Notes: generated by a model not told the origin, from the sequence alone. A stretch of DNA of 64,000 nucleotides from Kluyvera sp036759925 (GCF_036759925.1 NZ_JAPKIB010000009.1:62001-126000); one strand, 5' to 3'. Positions 9,560-19,531 are shown, counted from the stretch's first letter. Translations and numbers: made by a program.

Positions 9560-11878
9560 ATGCGTCTTGCCTGGAGTAAACGCCCCGTCTGGCGATGGCT
9601 TTTCGGGGCACTGGTGGTGTTGTGCGCCAGCATTGTGCTGGCGGATAAACTCTGGCCGCTGCCGCTCCATGAAGTCACTCCCGCTCGGGTGGTGGTGGCG
9701 GAAGATGGCAGCCCGCTGTGGCGTTTTGCCGATGCACAGGGGATCTGGCGCTACCCGGTGACCATCGAAGAAGTGTCACCGCGCTATCTTGATGCCCTCA
9801 TTCAGTATGAAGACCGCTGGTTCTGGGATCACCCCGGCGTGAATCCATTTTCTATTGCCCGCGCGGCCTGGCAGGATGTGACCTCTGGCCGCGTGGTGTC
9901 GGGCGGCAGCACCCTGACCATGCAGGTTGCGCGGCTGCTCGACCCGCATCCGCGAACCTTCGGCGGTAAATTCCGTCAGCTCTGGCGCGCCATGCAGCTG
10001 GAGTGGCACCTCTCTAAACGTGACATTCTCACCCTTTATCTTAATCGCGCCCCGTTTGGCGGCACGCTGCAGGGCATCGGCGCGGCAAGCTGGGCCTATC
10101 TCGGCAAACCGCCCGCCCAGCTAAGCTACGCCGATGCTGCGCTGCTGGCCGTATTGCCGCAGGCGCCGAGCCGATTGCGCCCGGACCGCTGGCCCGAACG
10201 CGCTCAGGCCGCACGTAACAAAGTGCTGGACCGCATGCAGGCCCAGCAGGTCTGGTCCGCCGCGCTGGTGAAAGAAGCCAAAGAGGAACCCGTGTGGCTG
10301 TTCCCCCGGCAGATGCCGCAGCTTGCGCCGCTGTTTGCTCGTCATATGCTGGCGCAGAGCCGGGATGAAAAAATTGTCACCACTCTGGATATCGGGCTGC
10401 AGCGTCAGCTAGAAGAGATGGCGCTGAACTGGAAATCGCGCCTGCCGCCGCGCAGCTCGCTAGCGATGGTGGTGGTGGATAACCGCAATATGAAGGTACG
10501 TGGCTGGGTCGGCTCGGCAGATATCGCGGACAACAGTCGCTTTGGTCATGTCGATATGGTGACGGCGGTGCGCTCGCCAGGCTCGGTGCTGAAACCGTTT
10601 TTGTACGGCATGGCGCTCGACAGCGCGCTGATTCACCCCGAATCGCTGCTACAGGATGTTCCTCGACGCGTGGGCGACTATCGCCCTGGCAACTTTGATA
10701 GCGGTTTCCACGGTCCGGTCAGCATGAGCGAAGCGCTGGTGCGTTCGCTCAACCTCCCGGCGGTACAGGTGCTGGACGCCTACGGACCGAAGCAGTTTGC
10801 CGCGCGTCTGCGCAATGCTGGGCTGCCTCTGATTTTGCCTGCGGGCGCAGAGCCGAATTTGTCGCTGATCCTCGGCGGTGCGGGCGCGCGACTAGCGGAT
10901 ATCACCGCGGCCTATAGCGCTCTGGCTCGCCATGGCAAGGTCGGAAAATTACGCATGCTGGCGAGTGACCCGCTGGTGGAGCGACCGCTGCTCTCACCCG
11001 GCGCGGCGTGGATAATTCGCCGTATTCTGGCTGGTGAAGCCCAGCCGGTGCCGGACGCGTCGTTGCCGCAGGTGGTGCCGCTGGCGTGGAAAACCGGTAC
11101 CAGCTACGGCTATCGCGACGCATGGGCTATTGGTGTGAATGCTCGCTACAGCATCGGGATCTGGACGGGCAGGCCAGACGGCACGCCGGTGGCCGGGCAG
11201 TTTGGGTTTGCCAGCGCGATCCCGCTGCTCAATCAGGTGAGTAACCTGCTGCTTGCGAATACTGCGCGCCAGCAGGAAGGTCGCGATCCGCGTCCTGCCT
11301 CCGTCAGTTCAGCGGAAATTTGCTGGCCGGGCGGGCAGCCGTTACCTGCCGGAGACAGCAACTGCCGCCGACGTCTGTCCACCTGGGTGCTGGATAACAG
11401 CCTGCCGCCGACGCTGCTGCTGCCCGAGCAGGAAGGGATGCAGGGGATTCGCTTCCCACTGTGGTTGGATGGTGAAGGTAAACGCGTTGCCGCGGATTGC
11501 CCTGATGCCCGTGAAACCACGCTGGATGTCTGGCCGCTGCCGCTGGAGCCGTGGCTGCCCGTCGGCGAGCGACGCGCCGCGCGATTGCCGCCGGTTTCGA
11601 CGTATTGCCCACCGCGCCAATTGCAGAATGCCGCCCCGCTGATGCTTTCCGGTATTCGTGAAGACGCGGTGATCCGGCGCTTGCCCGGGGAGCCGAACGC
11701 AAAAGTGGTGCTACAGGCGAGCGGTGGAGAAGGGCGACGCTGGTGGTTTCTCAACGGTGAACCACAGACGAGCGCAGGGGATAGCCTGACCTTAACGCTG
11801 ACGGACCCGGGGCTCTATCAACTGGTGGTGATGGATGAGACCGGGCAGACGTCGGTGGTGAACTTTACGCTGCAGTGA
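9560..11878 (+). CDS. pbpC: Penicillin-binding protein 1C (bifunctional glycosyltransferase/transpeptidase)
   Basis: A 772-residue class A PBP (E. coli 770). It has one N-terminal transmembrane segment (WLFGALVVLCASIVLA), a GT51 glycosyltransferase domain (about 55-220) with the EDRWFW motif, and a transpeptidase domain with Ser339 in SPGSVLKP and KTGT at about 511. A C-terminal BiPBP_C domain rich in prolines follows. The ATG at 9560 overlaps the end of yfhM by context (TAGGATG), so the genes are translationally linked; a TTG 12 bases earlier is also in frame but less likely. Confidence 0.97.
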   Translation: MRLAWSKRPVWRWLFGALVVLCASIVLADKLWPLPLHEVTPARVVVAEDGSPLWRFADAQGIWRYPVTIEEVSPRYLDALIQYEDRWFWDHPGVNPFSIARAAWQDVTSGRVVSGGSTLTMQVARLLDPHPRTFGGKFRQLWRAMQLEWHLSKRDILTLYLNRAPFGGTLQGIGAASWAYLGKPPAQLSYADAALLAVLPQAPSRLRPDRWPERAQAARNKVLDRMQAQQVWSAALVKEAKEEPVWLFPRQMPQLAPLFARHMLAQSRDEKIVTTLDIGLQRQLEEMALNWKSRLPPRSSLAMVVVDNRNMKVRGWVGSADIADNSRFGHVDMVTAVRSPGSVLKPFLYGMALDSALIHPESLLQDVPRRVGDYRPGNFDSGFHGPVSMSEALVRSLNLPAVQVLDAYGPKQFAARLRNAGLPLILPAGAEPNLSLILGGAGARLADITAAYSALARHGKVGKLRMLASDPLVERPLLSPGAAWIIRRILAGEAQPVPDASLPQVVPLAWKTGTSYGYRDAWAIGVNARYSIGIWTGRPDGTPVAGQFGFASAIPLLNQVSNLLLANTARQQEGRDPRPASVSSAEICWPGGQPLPAGDSNCRRRLSTWVLDNSLPPTLLLPEQEGMQGIRFPLWLDGEGKRVAADCPDARETTLDVWPLPLEPWLPVGERRAARLPPVSTYCPPRQLQNAAPLMLSGIREDAVIRRLPGEPNAKVVLQASGGEGRRWWFLNGEPQTSAGDSLTLTLTDPGLYQLVVMDETGQTSVVNFTLQ

Positions 11879-11887
11879 GATACCGTG

Positions 11888-11932
11888 TTGTAGGCCCGAT
11901 AAGCACAGCGCCATCGGGCAAAACCGGCGCGC
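11888..11932. repeat. REP-like palindrome after pbpC
   Basis: GTAGGCCCGATAAGC followed by GCGCCATCGGGC folds into a REP-like hairpin immediately downstream of pbpC. It matches the REP copy after der at 21140-21178 in layout. Confidence 0.6.
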
Positions 11933-12091
11933 AATCACCAAACCGAGCTTGTTACAAAATGTGTTGCTTAAAAGTGTTTTATTTTAAAAAAATGTTACCT
12001 TCATCCATAGGCAACGGGACATCCGGTCTTTATAATCCGCGCCAGGTCATACAACTGCTGTATGCACGACAACATAAAATTAGAGGTAATC

Positions 12092-12523
12092 ATGGCTATT
12101 GAACGTACTTTTTCCATCATCAAGCCAAACGCGGTGGCAAAAAACGTTATTGGCAGCATCTTCGCTCGCTTTGAATCAGCAGGGTTTAAGATTGTTGGCA
12201 CCAAAATGCTGCACCTGACCGTTGAGCAGGCTCGTGGCTTCTACGCTGAGCACGATGGTCGTCCATTCTTCGACGGTCTGGTTGAGTTCATGACCTCCGG
12301 CCCAATCGTGGTTTCCGTACTGGAAGGCGAAAACGCCGTTCAGCGTCACCGTGACCTGCTGGGCGCAACCAACCCAGACAACGCGCTGGCTGGCACTCTG
12401 CGTGCTGACTACGCGGACAGCTTCACTGAAAACGGCACCCACGGTTCTGATTCCGTAGAATCCGCCGCGCGCGAAATCGCGTTCTTCTTCGCAGAAGGCG
12501 AAGTGTGCCCACGTACCCGCTAA
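12092..12523 (+). CDS. ndk: Nucleoside diphosphate kinase
   Basis: A 143-residue NDP kinase, exactly the E. coli length. It transfers the gamma phosphate of ATP to NDPs through phospho-His117, seen here in NGTHGSDS. The start MAIERTFSII at 12092 is preceded by TAGAGGTAAT; a longer reading from 12062 is not supported by the family. A TATAAT at 12031-12036 is a plausible -10 element. It is transcribed separately from rlmN, with a hairpin between them. Confidence 0.98.
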   Translation: MAIERTFSIIKPNAVAKNVIGSIFARFESAGFKIVGTKMLHLTVEQARGFYAEHDGRPFFDGLVEFMTSGPIVVSVLEGENAVQRHRDLLGATNPDNALAGTLRADYADSFTENGTHGSDSVESAAREIAFFFAEGEVCPRTR

Positions 12524-12597
12524 GGGCACGTTTACACTTTATTTAGCGAATGCCGCGTGCAGACGTGGCATCCATGCGCCAGAATTTGTACAATGCA

Positions 12598-12641
12598 GCG
12601 CCCCCGGACGAGCAGACCGCTTTCCTGGGGCGCTTCTTTTT
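12598..12641 (+). terminator. Putative terminator after ndk
   Basis: GCGCCCC (12598-12604) pairs with GGGGCGC (12627-12633) and is followed by TTCTTTTTAT. The loop is long, about 22 nt, so efficiency is uncertain. Confidence 0.55.
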
Positions 12642-12694
12642 ATCAATCCACCCTCCAGGGGCCATAACGTGTAACAACGAGGCCGGAATAGAAA

Positions 12695-13861
12695 ATGTCT
12701 GAACAAATTGTCACGCCTGAGAGCGCCATCCCGGCGGTTCCCAACAAAGATGGAAAAATTAACCTGCTGGATCTTAGCCGTCCGCAGATGCGCGAGTTTT
12801 TTAAAGACTTAGGCGAAAAACCCTTCCGCGCCGATCAGGTGATGAAGTGGATGTATCACTACTGCTGCGACGACTTTGATGAGATGACTGACATCAACAA
12901 AGTGCTGCGCGGCAAGCTCAAAGAAGTTGCTGAAATTCGCGCGCCTGAAGTGGTGGAAGAGCAGCGTTCATCTGACGGCACCATCAAATGGGCGATTGCC
13001 GTTGGCGATCAGCGCGTTGAAACCGTGTATATCCCGGAAGACGACCGCGCGACCCTGTGCGTCTCTTCACAGGTCGGCTGCGCGTTAGAGTGTAAATTCT
13101 GCTCTACGGCTCAGCAGGGCTTCAACCGTAACCTGCGGGTATCGGAAATCATCGGTCAGGTCTGGCGCGCAGCGAAAATCGTTGGTGCTGTTAAAGCGAC
13201 CGGCGTACGCCCTATCACCAACGTGGTGATGATGGGCATGGGCGAGCCTCTGCTGAACCTGACCAACGTGGTTCCAGCGATGGAAATCATGCTGGACGAT
13301 TTCGGTTTTGGTCTCTCCAAACGTCGCGTAACCCTGTCTACCTCGGGCGTAGTGCCTGCGCTGGATAAGCTGGGTGATATGATTGACGTCGCACTGGCTA
13401 TTTCTCTGCATGCGCCTAACGACACGATTCGTGACGAAATTGTACCTATCAACAAAAAGTACAATATTGCCACCTTCCTGGAATCCGTTCGCGGCTACAT
13501 TTCGAAGTCCAATGCCAACCAGGGCCGTGTGACTATCGAGTACGTGATGCTGGACCATATCAACGATGGCACCGAGCATGCGCATGAGCTGGCGGCGCTG
13601 TTGAAAGATACGCCGTGCAAGATCAACCTGATCCCATGGAACCCGTTCCCGGGCGCGCCGTATGGCCGCAGCTCTAACAGTCGCATCGACCGTTTCTGTA
13701 AGGTTCTGATGGGCTATGGCTTTACCACTATCGTGCGTAAAACGCGCGGTGATGATATTGATGCCGCCTGTGGTCAGTTGGCCGGTGATGTTATCGACCG
13801 TACCAAGCGTACGATGCGTAAGCGTATGCAGGGTGAACCGATTGATGTGAAAGCGTTGTAA
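12695..13861 (+). CDS. rlmN: 23S rRNA A2503 / tRNA A37 C2-methyltransferase RlmN
   Basis: A 388-residue radical-SAM enzyme (E. coli 384). It methylates C2 of A2503 in 23S rRNA and of A37 in several tRNAs, supporting accuracy of translation. The [4Fe-4S] motif C-X3-C-X2-C is at Cys129, Cys133 and Cys136, and the methyl-carrying cysteine lies in DAACGQLAGD near residue 359. The four extra residues are in the N-terminal tail. A perfect 10-bp hairpin (13871-13894) follows the stop. Confidence 0.98.
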   Translation: MSEQIVTPESAIPAVPNKDGKINLLDLSRPQMREFFKDLGEKPFRADQVMKWMYHYCCDDFDEMTDINKVLRGKLKEVAEIRAPEVVEEQRSSDGTIKWAIAVGDQRVETVYIPEDDRATLCVSSQVGCALECKFCSTAQQGFNRNLRVSEIIGQVWRAAKIVGAVKATGVRPITNVVMMGMGEPLLNLTNVVPAMEIMLDDFGFGLSKRRVTLSTSGVVPALDKLGDMIDVALAISLHAPNDTIRDEIVPINKKYNIATFLESVRGYISKSNANQGRVTIEYVMLDHINDGTEHAHELAALLKDTPCKINLIPWNPFPGAPYGRSSNSRIDRFCKVLMGYGFTTIVRKTRGDDIDAACGQLAGDVIDRTKRTMRKRMQGEPIDVKAL

Positions 13862-13870
13862 TTCAGCGTG

Positions 13871-13894
13871 GCGTGCGCCTGAAAAGGCGCACGC
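13871..13894. terminator. Perfect GC-rich hairpin downstream of rlmN
   Basis: GCGTGCGCCT and AGGCGCACGC pair completely around a GAAA tetraloop. There is no T-run after it, so it is more likely an mRNA 3'-stabilising or pausing structure than a classical terminator. The rest of the 280-base gap before rodZ shows no gene. Confidence 0.5.
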
Positions 13895-14140
13895 AGAGCC
13901 AAGTGCTTAAGGATTAGGCGAAACGTACTGATTTGGATAATAATTACGGTGCGTTTCGGAAAGTATTGAGGCAGTATGTAGCGTTGCAACTTCAGCGTAG
14001 CGACGGCCTTTGACGCTGTTTTGAAGCAGGGTATACCGGGCAGTTTGTCGGTCTGTCCGATAACAACGATCGGATGTTTCGCGGTGCGGGTACGGTTCCG
14101 CATCAGAACCTTAAATTTCACGAATCAGCAGTTGTAGCGA

Positions 14141-15154
14141 ATGAATACTGAAACCAACCACGACCAACAAGAAGCACAGACCACGGGTGTCCGTTTGCGT
14201 AATGCCCGTGAACAACTCGGACTCAGCCAGCAAGCCGTTGCAGAACGCTTGTGCCTGAAGGTTTCCACCGTTCGTGATATTGAAGAAGATAAGGCGCCTG
14301 CTGAACTCGCTTCAACATTCTTGCGTGGTTATATCCGCTCCTACGCTCGCCTTGTGCATATCCCCGAGGAAGAGCTGCTGCCGATGATGGAAAAGCAAGC
14401 GCCGGTTCGCGCGGCGAAAGTCGCCCCGATGCAGACCTTCTCCCTGGGTAAACGCCGCAAAAAACGCGACGGCTGGTTGATGAGCTTTACCTGGCTCGTG
14501 CTGTTTGTGGTTGTCGGGTTAACCGTCGCCTGGTGGTGGCAGAACCACAAAGCGCAGCAGGAAGAGATCAGCACCATGGCCGATCAATCCTCCGTTGAGC
14601 TGAAAGCGAGCGGCAACGACTCGCAGGATATCCCGCTGAATACCGGCGCGGATAACACGCAGGCCCCTGCGACAACCGATACCGCAGCCACCCCAGATAC
14701 CGCTACCGCCGCGCCAACGGATGCCGCACCGGCTCCGACGACTGCACCTACCGCGACGGCACAGAATAACGCCGTTGTAGCACCGTCTCAGGCTAACGTC
14801 GACGGTACCGCAGCGCAAACGACAGCACCTCAGACCGCTGCACCGAGCGCACTGCCAACCGATCCGGCCCAGACGGCCGCGCCGGTTGCTGATGCCAATG
14901 CGCTGGTGATGAACTTCTCCGCCGACTGCTGGCTGGAAGTGACCGACGCTACCGGTAAGAAGCTGTTCAGCGGCCTGCAGCGCAAAGGTGGTAACCTGAA
15001 CCTGTCCGGTCAGGCACCTTACAAGCTGAAAATTGGTGCACCGGCTGCCGTACAAATTGAATACCAGGGTAAACCGGTCGATCTGAGCCGCTTTATCAGA
15101 ACTAACCAGGTTGCGCGCCTGACCGTGAGTGCTGAACAATCACCAGCACAATAA
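14141..15154 (+). CDS. rodZ: Cytoskeleton protein RodZ
   Basis: A 337-residue bitopic membrane protein (same length in E. coli) that links MreB filaments to the cell-wall elongation machinery. In order: a cytoplasmic HTH_25 helix-turn-helix (about 17-80, GLSQQAVAERLCLKVSTVRDIE) that binds MreB; a basic stretch KRRKKRDG; one transmembrane helix at about 112-132; a low-complexity Ala/Thr/Pro periplasmic linker (about 165-250); and a C-terminal beta domain. It starts the group rodZ-ispG-hisS as in E. coli. Confidence 0.97.
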   Translation: MNTETNHDQQEAQTTGVRLRNAREQLGLSQQAVAERLCLKVSTVRDIEEDKAPAELASTFLRGYIRSYARLVHIPEEELLPMMEKQAPVRAAKVAPMQTFSLGKRRKKRDGWLMSFTWLVLFVVVGLTVAWWWQNHKAQQEEISTMADQSSVELKASGNDSQDIPLNTGADNTQAPATTDTAATPDTATAAPTDAAPAPTTAPTATAQNNAVVAPSQANVDGTAAQTTAPQTAAPSALPTDPAQTAAPVADANALVMNFSADCWLEVTDATGKKLFSGLQRKGGNLNLSGQAPYKLKIGAPAAVQIEYQGKPVDLSRFIRTNQVARLTVSAEQSPAQ

Positions 15155-15183
15155 CAGACGCGTAATGCTGCGGGAGATTTTTC

Positions 15184-16302
15184 ATGCACAACCAGGCTCC
15201 AATTCAACGTAGAAAATCCACACGCATTTACGTTGGGAACGTGCCGATCGGCGATGGGGCTCCTATCGCCGTACAGTCGATGACCAATACGCGCACAACT
15301 GACGTTGAAGCGACGGTTAATCAAATTAAGGCGTTAGAACGCGTGGGGGCGGATATTGTTCGCGTATCCGTGCCGACGATGGACGCTGCAGAAGCCTTCA
15401 AGCTTATCAAACAGCAGGTTAACGTCCCGCTGGTTGCTGATATTCACTTTGACTACCGTATCGCCCTGAAAGTGGCGGAGTACGGCGTTGACTGCCTGCG
15501 TATTAACCCAGGCAACATCGGCAACGAAGAGCGTATTCGCATGGTCGTTGACTGCGCTCGCGACAAAAACATCCCTATCCGTATCGGCGTGAACGCCGGG
15601 TCGCTGGAAAAAGATCTGCAGGAAAAATACGGCGAACCCACGCCGCAGGCGCTGCTGGAATCGGCAATGCGTCACGTGGATCACCTCGATCGTCTGAACT
15701 TCGACAAGTTTAAAGTCAGCGTGAAAGCGTCCGACGTTTTCCTGGCGGTGGAATCTTATCGCCTGCTGGCAAAACAGATCGATCAGCCGCTGCACCTCGG
15801 GATCACCGAAGCGGGCGGCCTGCGTAGCGGTTCCGTGAAGTCAGCCATTGGCCTTGGCCTGCTGCTCTCCGAAGGGATCGGCGACACGCTGCGCGTTTCG
15901 CTGGCGGCGGATCCGGTCGAAGAGATCAAAGTCGGTTTCGATATTCTGAAATCACTGCGTATCCGCGCGCGCGGGATCAACTTCATCGCATGCCCTACCT
16001 GTTCACGTCAGGAGTTTGACGTTATCGGGACGGTCAACGCGCTGGAGCAGCGTCTGGAAGATATCATCACCCCGATGGACGTATCGATCATCGGCTGCGT
16101 GGTCAATGGCCCTGGCGAAGCGCTGGTGTCGACGCTCGGCGTGACCGGCGGCAACAAAAAAAGCGGCCTGTATGAAGACGGCGTGCGTAAAGACCGCGTC
16201 GATAACGACGATATGATTAGCCAGCTTGAAGCAAGGATCCGTGCGAAAGCCTCGGTGCTTGATGAAGCGCGCCGCATCGACGTTCAGCAGGTTGAAAAAT
16301 AA
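15184..16302 (+). CDS. ispG: 4-hydroxy-3-methylbut-2-enyl diphosphate synthase (IspG/GcpE)
   Basis: A 372-residue enzyme, same length as in E. coli. It makes HMBPP from MEcPP in the MEP isoprenoid pathway using a [4Fe-4S] cluster. The cluster cysteines are in CPTCSRQ (two) and GCVVNGPGEA (one), matching Cys270, Cys273 and Cys305 of E. coli. A TIM-barrel domain precedes the C-terminal Fe-S domain. The gap to rodZ is 29 bases, and a strong hairpin terminator follows. Confidence 0.98.
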   Translation: MHNQAPIQRRKSTRIYVGNVPIGDGAPIAVQSMTNTRTTDVEATVNQIKALERVGADIVRVSVPTMDAAEAFKLIKQQVNVPLVADIHFDYRIALKVAEYGVDCLRINPGNIGNEERIRMVVDCARDKNIPIRIGVNAGSLEKDLQEKYGEPTPQALLESAMRHVDHLDRLNFDKFKVSVKASDVFLAVESYRLLAKQIDQPLHLGITEAGGLRSGSVKSAIGLGLLLSEGIGDTLRVSLAADPVEEIKVGFDILKSLRIRARGINFIACPTCSRQEFDVIGTVNALEQRLEDIITPMDVSIIGCVVNGPGEALVSTLGVTGGNKKSGLYEDGVRKDRVDNDDMISQLEARIRAKASVLDEARRIDVQQVEK

Positions 16303-16336
16303 CGAGATGGGAAGCGGCTTGCTTCCTGTGTATGAT

Positions 16337-16374
16337 TGAACCCCAGGCGCCGAACGCGCCGAGGGTTCATTTTT
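16337..16374 (+). terminator. Rho-independent terminator between ispG and hisS
   Basis: TGAACCC (16337-16343) pairs with GGGTTCA (16363-16369). Nested inside, GGCGC pairs with GCGCC around CGAAC, and TTTTT follows. It separates rodZ-ispG from hisS, though read-through is likely. Confidence 0.7.
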
Positions 16375-16393
16375 ATATATAAAGAGAATTAAC

Positions 16394-17668
16394 GTGGCAA
16401 AAAACATTCAAGCCATTCGCGGCATGAACGATTATCTGCCTGGCGAGACCGCCATCTGGCAGCGCATTGAAGGCACACTCAAGCAGGTGCTCGGCAGCTA
16501 CGGTTATAGCGAAATCCGTTTGCCGATTGTAGAGCAGACCCCGTTGTTCAAACGCGCTATCGGTGAAGTGACCGACGTGGTTGAAAAAGAGATGTATACC
16601 TTCGAAGACCGCAATGGCGATAGCCTGACGCTGCGTCCGGAAGGTACTGCGGGCTGTGTACGCGCCGGCATCGAACATGGTCTTCTGTACAATCAGGAGC
16701 AGCGTTTGTGGTACATCGGGCCGATGTTCCGCCACGAACGCCCTCAGAAAGGACGTTACCGCCAGTTCCATCAGCTGGGTGTCGAAGTGTTTGGTCTGCA
16801 GGGGCCGGATATCGACGCCGAGCTTATCATGCTGACCGCGCGCTGGTGGCGTGCGCTGGGCATGGCAGAACACGTGAATCTGGAGTTGAACTCCATCGGT
16901 TCTCTGGAAGCTCGCGCTAACTATCGTGACGCGCTGGTGGCCTTCCTTGAGCAGCACGTTGACGTGCTGGACGAAGACTGCAAACGCCGTATGTACAGCA
17001 ACCCGCTGCGCGTGCTGGATTCCAAAAACCCGGACGTTCAGGCGCTGCTGAATAACGCTCCCGCGCTGGGCGACTATCTGGACGAAGAGTCCCGCGAGCA
17101 CTTTGCTGGTCTGTGCGCACAGCTGGATGCCGCCGGTATCGCCTACACCGTTAACCAGCGCCTGGTTCGCGGCCTGGACTACTACAATCGTACCGTTTTT
17201 GAATGGGTGACCAACAGCCTCGGCTCGCAGGGTACCGTTTGTGCAGGCGGCCGTTATGATGGTCTGGTTGAGCAACTGGGCGGCCGTGCTACCCCTGCGG
17301 TAGGCTTCGCAATGGGTCTGGAACGTCTTGTTTTATTAGTTCAGGCAGTTAATCCGGAATTTATTGCCTCTCCTGTTGTCGATATATACCTGGTCGCTTC
17401 AGGCACCGATACTCAGTCAGCCGCCATGCGTCTGGCAGAGCAGGTGCGTGATGCGTTACCTGGCGTGAAGCTGATGACCAACCACGGCGGCGGCAACTTT
17501 AAGAAGCAGTTTGCCCGCGCTGATAAATGGGGTGCCAGTATTGCCCTGGTTCTGGGTGAGTCTGAGGTTGAGCAAGCCACTGTTGTCGTGAAGGATTTGC
17601 GTTCTGGTGAGCAGACAACCGTAACGCAGGAAGGCGTTGCCGCGCATTTGCGCACTATTCTGGGTTAA
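16394..17668 (+). CDS. hisS: Histidine-tRNA ligase
   Basis: A 424-residue class II aminoacyl-tRNA synthetase (E. coli 424) that charges tRNA-His. Motif 2 is around FRHERPQKGRYRQFHQ, the histidine-A loop is RGLDYYNRT, and motif 3 is in GFAMGLERL; the C-terminal anticodon-binding domain begins near 325. The start codon is GTG at 16394, with AAAGAGAAT upstream. It is followed after 33 bases by yfgM. Confidence 0.98.
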   Translation: MAKNIQAIRGMNDYLPGETAIWQRIEGTLKQVLGSYGYSEIRLPIVEQTPLFKRAIGEVTDVVEKEMYTFEDRNGDSLTLRPEGTAGCVRAGIEHGLLYNQEQRLWYIGPMFRHERPQKGRYRQFHQLGVEVFGLQGPDIDAELIMLTARWWRALGMAEHVNLELNSIGSLEARANYRDALVAFLEQHVDVLDEDCKRRMYSNPLRVLDSKNPDVQALLNNAPALGDYLDEESREHFAGLCAQLDAAGIAYTVNQRLVRGLDYYNRTVFEWVTNSLGSQGTVCAGGRYDGLVEQLGGRATPAVGFAMGLERLVLLVQAVNPEFIASPVVDIYLVASGTDTQSAAMRLAEQVRDALPGVKLMTNHGGGNFKKQFARADKWGASIALVLGESEVEQATVVVKDLRSGEQTTVTQEGVAAHLRTILG

Positions 17669-17701
17669 TCTCCAGGACATCATTATCAGGAGAAGGGCTG
17701 C

Positions 17702-18319
17702 GTGGAAATTAATAACGAAAACGATCAGGTTGAGGCGATTAAAAGCTTCTTTGCCGAAAATGGTAAAGCGCTGGCCGTTGGGGTCATTCTGGGGATTGGT
17801 GCGCTGGTTGGCTGGCGTTACTGGAACTCGCATCAGTTAGATACGGCCCGTGAGTCCTCCGCGGCTTACGAAAACGCCGTCTCTTCTCTGAGCTCAGGGA
17901 AACCGGAAGCGCTGGCCGCCGCGGAGAAATTTGCCGCCGACAGTAAAAACACCTATGGTGCGTTTGCTTCTCTGGAACTGGCTCAGGTCTTCGTCGATAA
18001 AAGCGACCTTGCTCAGGCTGAAAAACAGTTGCAGCAGGGCCTGGCAGCCGCATCTGATGAGAATCTGAAATCCGTTATCAGCCTGCGTCTGGCGCGCGTT
18101 CAGCTACAGCTGAAGCAGCCTGACGTTGCTCTGAAAACGCTGGAAGGCGTGAAGGGCGAAGGCTGGACGGCCATTGTTGCTGATTTACGCGGGGAAATCC
18201 TGCTCAGTAAAGGTGACAAGCAGGGTGCACGTGCGGCGTGGGAAGCTGGCGCTAAGAGCGATGCATCGCCCGCGCTGAGCGAAATGATGCGCATGAAAAT
18301 TAATAATTTGTCCGTCTGA
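17702..18319 (+). CDS. yfgM: YfgM, SecYEG-associated ancillary chaperone
   Basis: A 205-residue inner-membrane protein (E. coli 206) with GTG start. A single transmembrane helix (about 23-42, ALAVGVILGIGALVGW) anchors a periplasmic TPR_21 domain. In E. coli it joins PpiD at the SecYEG translocon and is linked to RcsB stability. It sits between hisS and bamB with gaps of 33 and 10 bases, so it is probably co-transcribed with bamB. Confidence 0.95.
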   Translation: MEINNENDQVEAIKSFFAENGKALAVGVILGIGALVGWRYWNSHQLDTARESSAAYENAVSSLSSGKPEALAAAEKFAADSKNTYGAFASLELAQVFVDKSDLAQAEKQLQQGLAAASDENLKSVISLRLARVQLQLKQPDVALKTLEGVKGEGWTAIVADLRGEILLSKGDKQGARAAWEAGAKSDASPALSEMMRMKINNLSV

Positions 18320-18329
18320 GAGGGACCCG

Positions 18330-19508
18330 ATGCAATTGCGTAAATTACTTTTGCCAGGACTGCTTTCTGTCACTCTGTTGAGTGGTTGTTCACTGTTTAG
18401 CGGCGAAGAAGATGTGGTTAAAATGTCTCCTCTGCCAACCGTAGAAAACCAGTTTACGCCGTCTACCGCATGGGATGTCTCCGTCGGCAGCGGGATCGGT
18501 GATTTCTACTCTAACCTGCATCCGGCCTATGCGGACAGCGTGGTTTACGCGGTTGACCGTAAAGGCACCGTGAAAGCGCTGAACGCGGATGACGGCAAAG
18601 AAGTGTGGTCCGTTAACCTGGCAGAAAAAGATGGCTGGTTCTCTCGTAAGCCAGCGCTGCTCTCCGGTGGCCTGACCGTTGCTGGCGGTCACGTCTATGT
18701 GGGCAGCGAAAAAGCGCAGGTTTATGCGCTGGATGCGGGCGACGGTTCCGTTGTCTGGAAAACCACGGCTGCAGGCGAAGTCCTGTCTCGTCCAACGGTG
18801 AGCGATGGCCTGGTGTTGGTGCATACCAGCAACGGTCAGCTGCAGGCACTGGATGAAAACAGCGGCGTTGTGAAATGGACGGTGAACCTGGATATGCCTG
18901 CGCTCTCTCTGCGCGGCGAATCTGCACCGGCTGTGGCTTTCGGCGCGGCGATTGTTGGCGGCGATAACGGCCGTGTGAGCGCGGTACTGATGCAGCAGGG
19001 CCAGATGATTTGGCAGCAGCGTATTTCTCAGGCGACCGGCTCTACCGAAATCGATCGTCTGAGCGATGTAGATACCACGCCGGTTATCGTGAATGGTGTT
19101 GTCTACGCGTTAGCCTACAATGGTAACCTGACGGCGCTGGATCTGCGCAGCGGTCAGATCATGTGGAAACGTGAGCTGGGCTCGGTGAATGATTTCGTCG
19201 TTGACGGCAATCGTATCTACATCGTTGACCAGAACGACCGTGTGCTGGCGCTGACCACCGACGGTGGCGTGACCCTGTGGACGCAGAGCGATCTGCTGCA
19301 CCGTCTGCTGACCTCCCCGGCGCTGTATAATGGTAGCCTGGTTGTGGGTGACGCAGAAGGTTACATGCACTGGATTAACCCGGAAGATGGGCGTTTTGTC
19401 GCTCAGCAGAAGGTTGACAGCGCAGGCTTCCTGACGGAGCCAGTGGTGGCTGATGGTAAACTGCTGATTCAGGCGAAAGACGGTACGGTTTACGCGATTA
19501 CGCGTTAA
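18330..19508 (+). CDS. bamB: BamB, outer-membrane beta-barrel assembly lipoprotein
   Basis: A 392-residue lipoprotein, same length as in E. coli. The signal peptide ends at lipobox LLSGC with Ser at +2, which predicts outer-membrane sorting. The rest is an eight-bladed propeller with repeated PQQ-like units such as VYALDAGDGSVVWK and LTALDLRSGQIMWK. BamB binds the BamA POTRA domains in the BAM complex. Confidence 0.97.
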   Translation: MQLRKLLLPGLLSVTLLSGCSLFSGEEDVVKMSPLPTVENQFTPSTAWDVSVGSGIGDFYSNLHPAYADSVVYAVDRKGTVKALNADDGKEVWSVNLAEKDGWFSRKPALLSGGLTVAGGHVYVGSEKAQVYALDAGDGSVVWKTTAAGEVLSRPTVSDGLVLVHTSNGQLQALDENSGVVKWTVNLDMPALSLRGESAPAVAFGAAIVGGDNGRVSAVLMQQGQMIWQQRISQATGSTEIDRLSDVDTTPVIVNGVVYALAYNGNLTALDLRSGQIMWKRELGSVNDFVVDGNRIYIVDQNDRVLALTTDGGVTLWTQSDLLHRLLTSPALYNGSLVVGDAEGYMHWINPEDGRFVAQQKVDSAGFLTEPVVADGKLLIQAKDGTVYAITR

Positions 19509-19531
19509 CGGCGGCGTTGGTTCAGCAATGG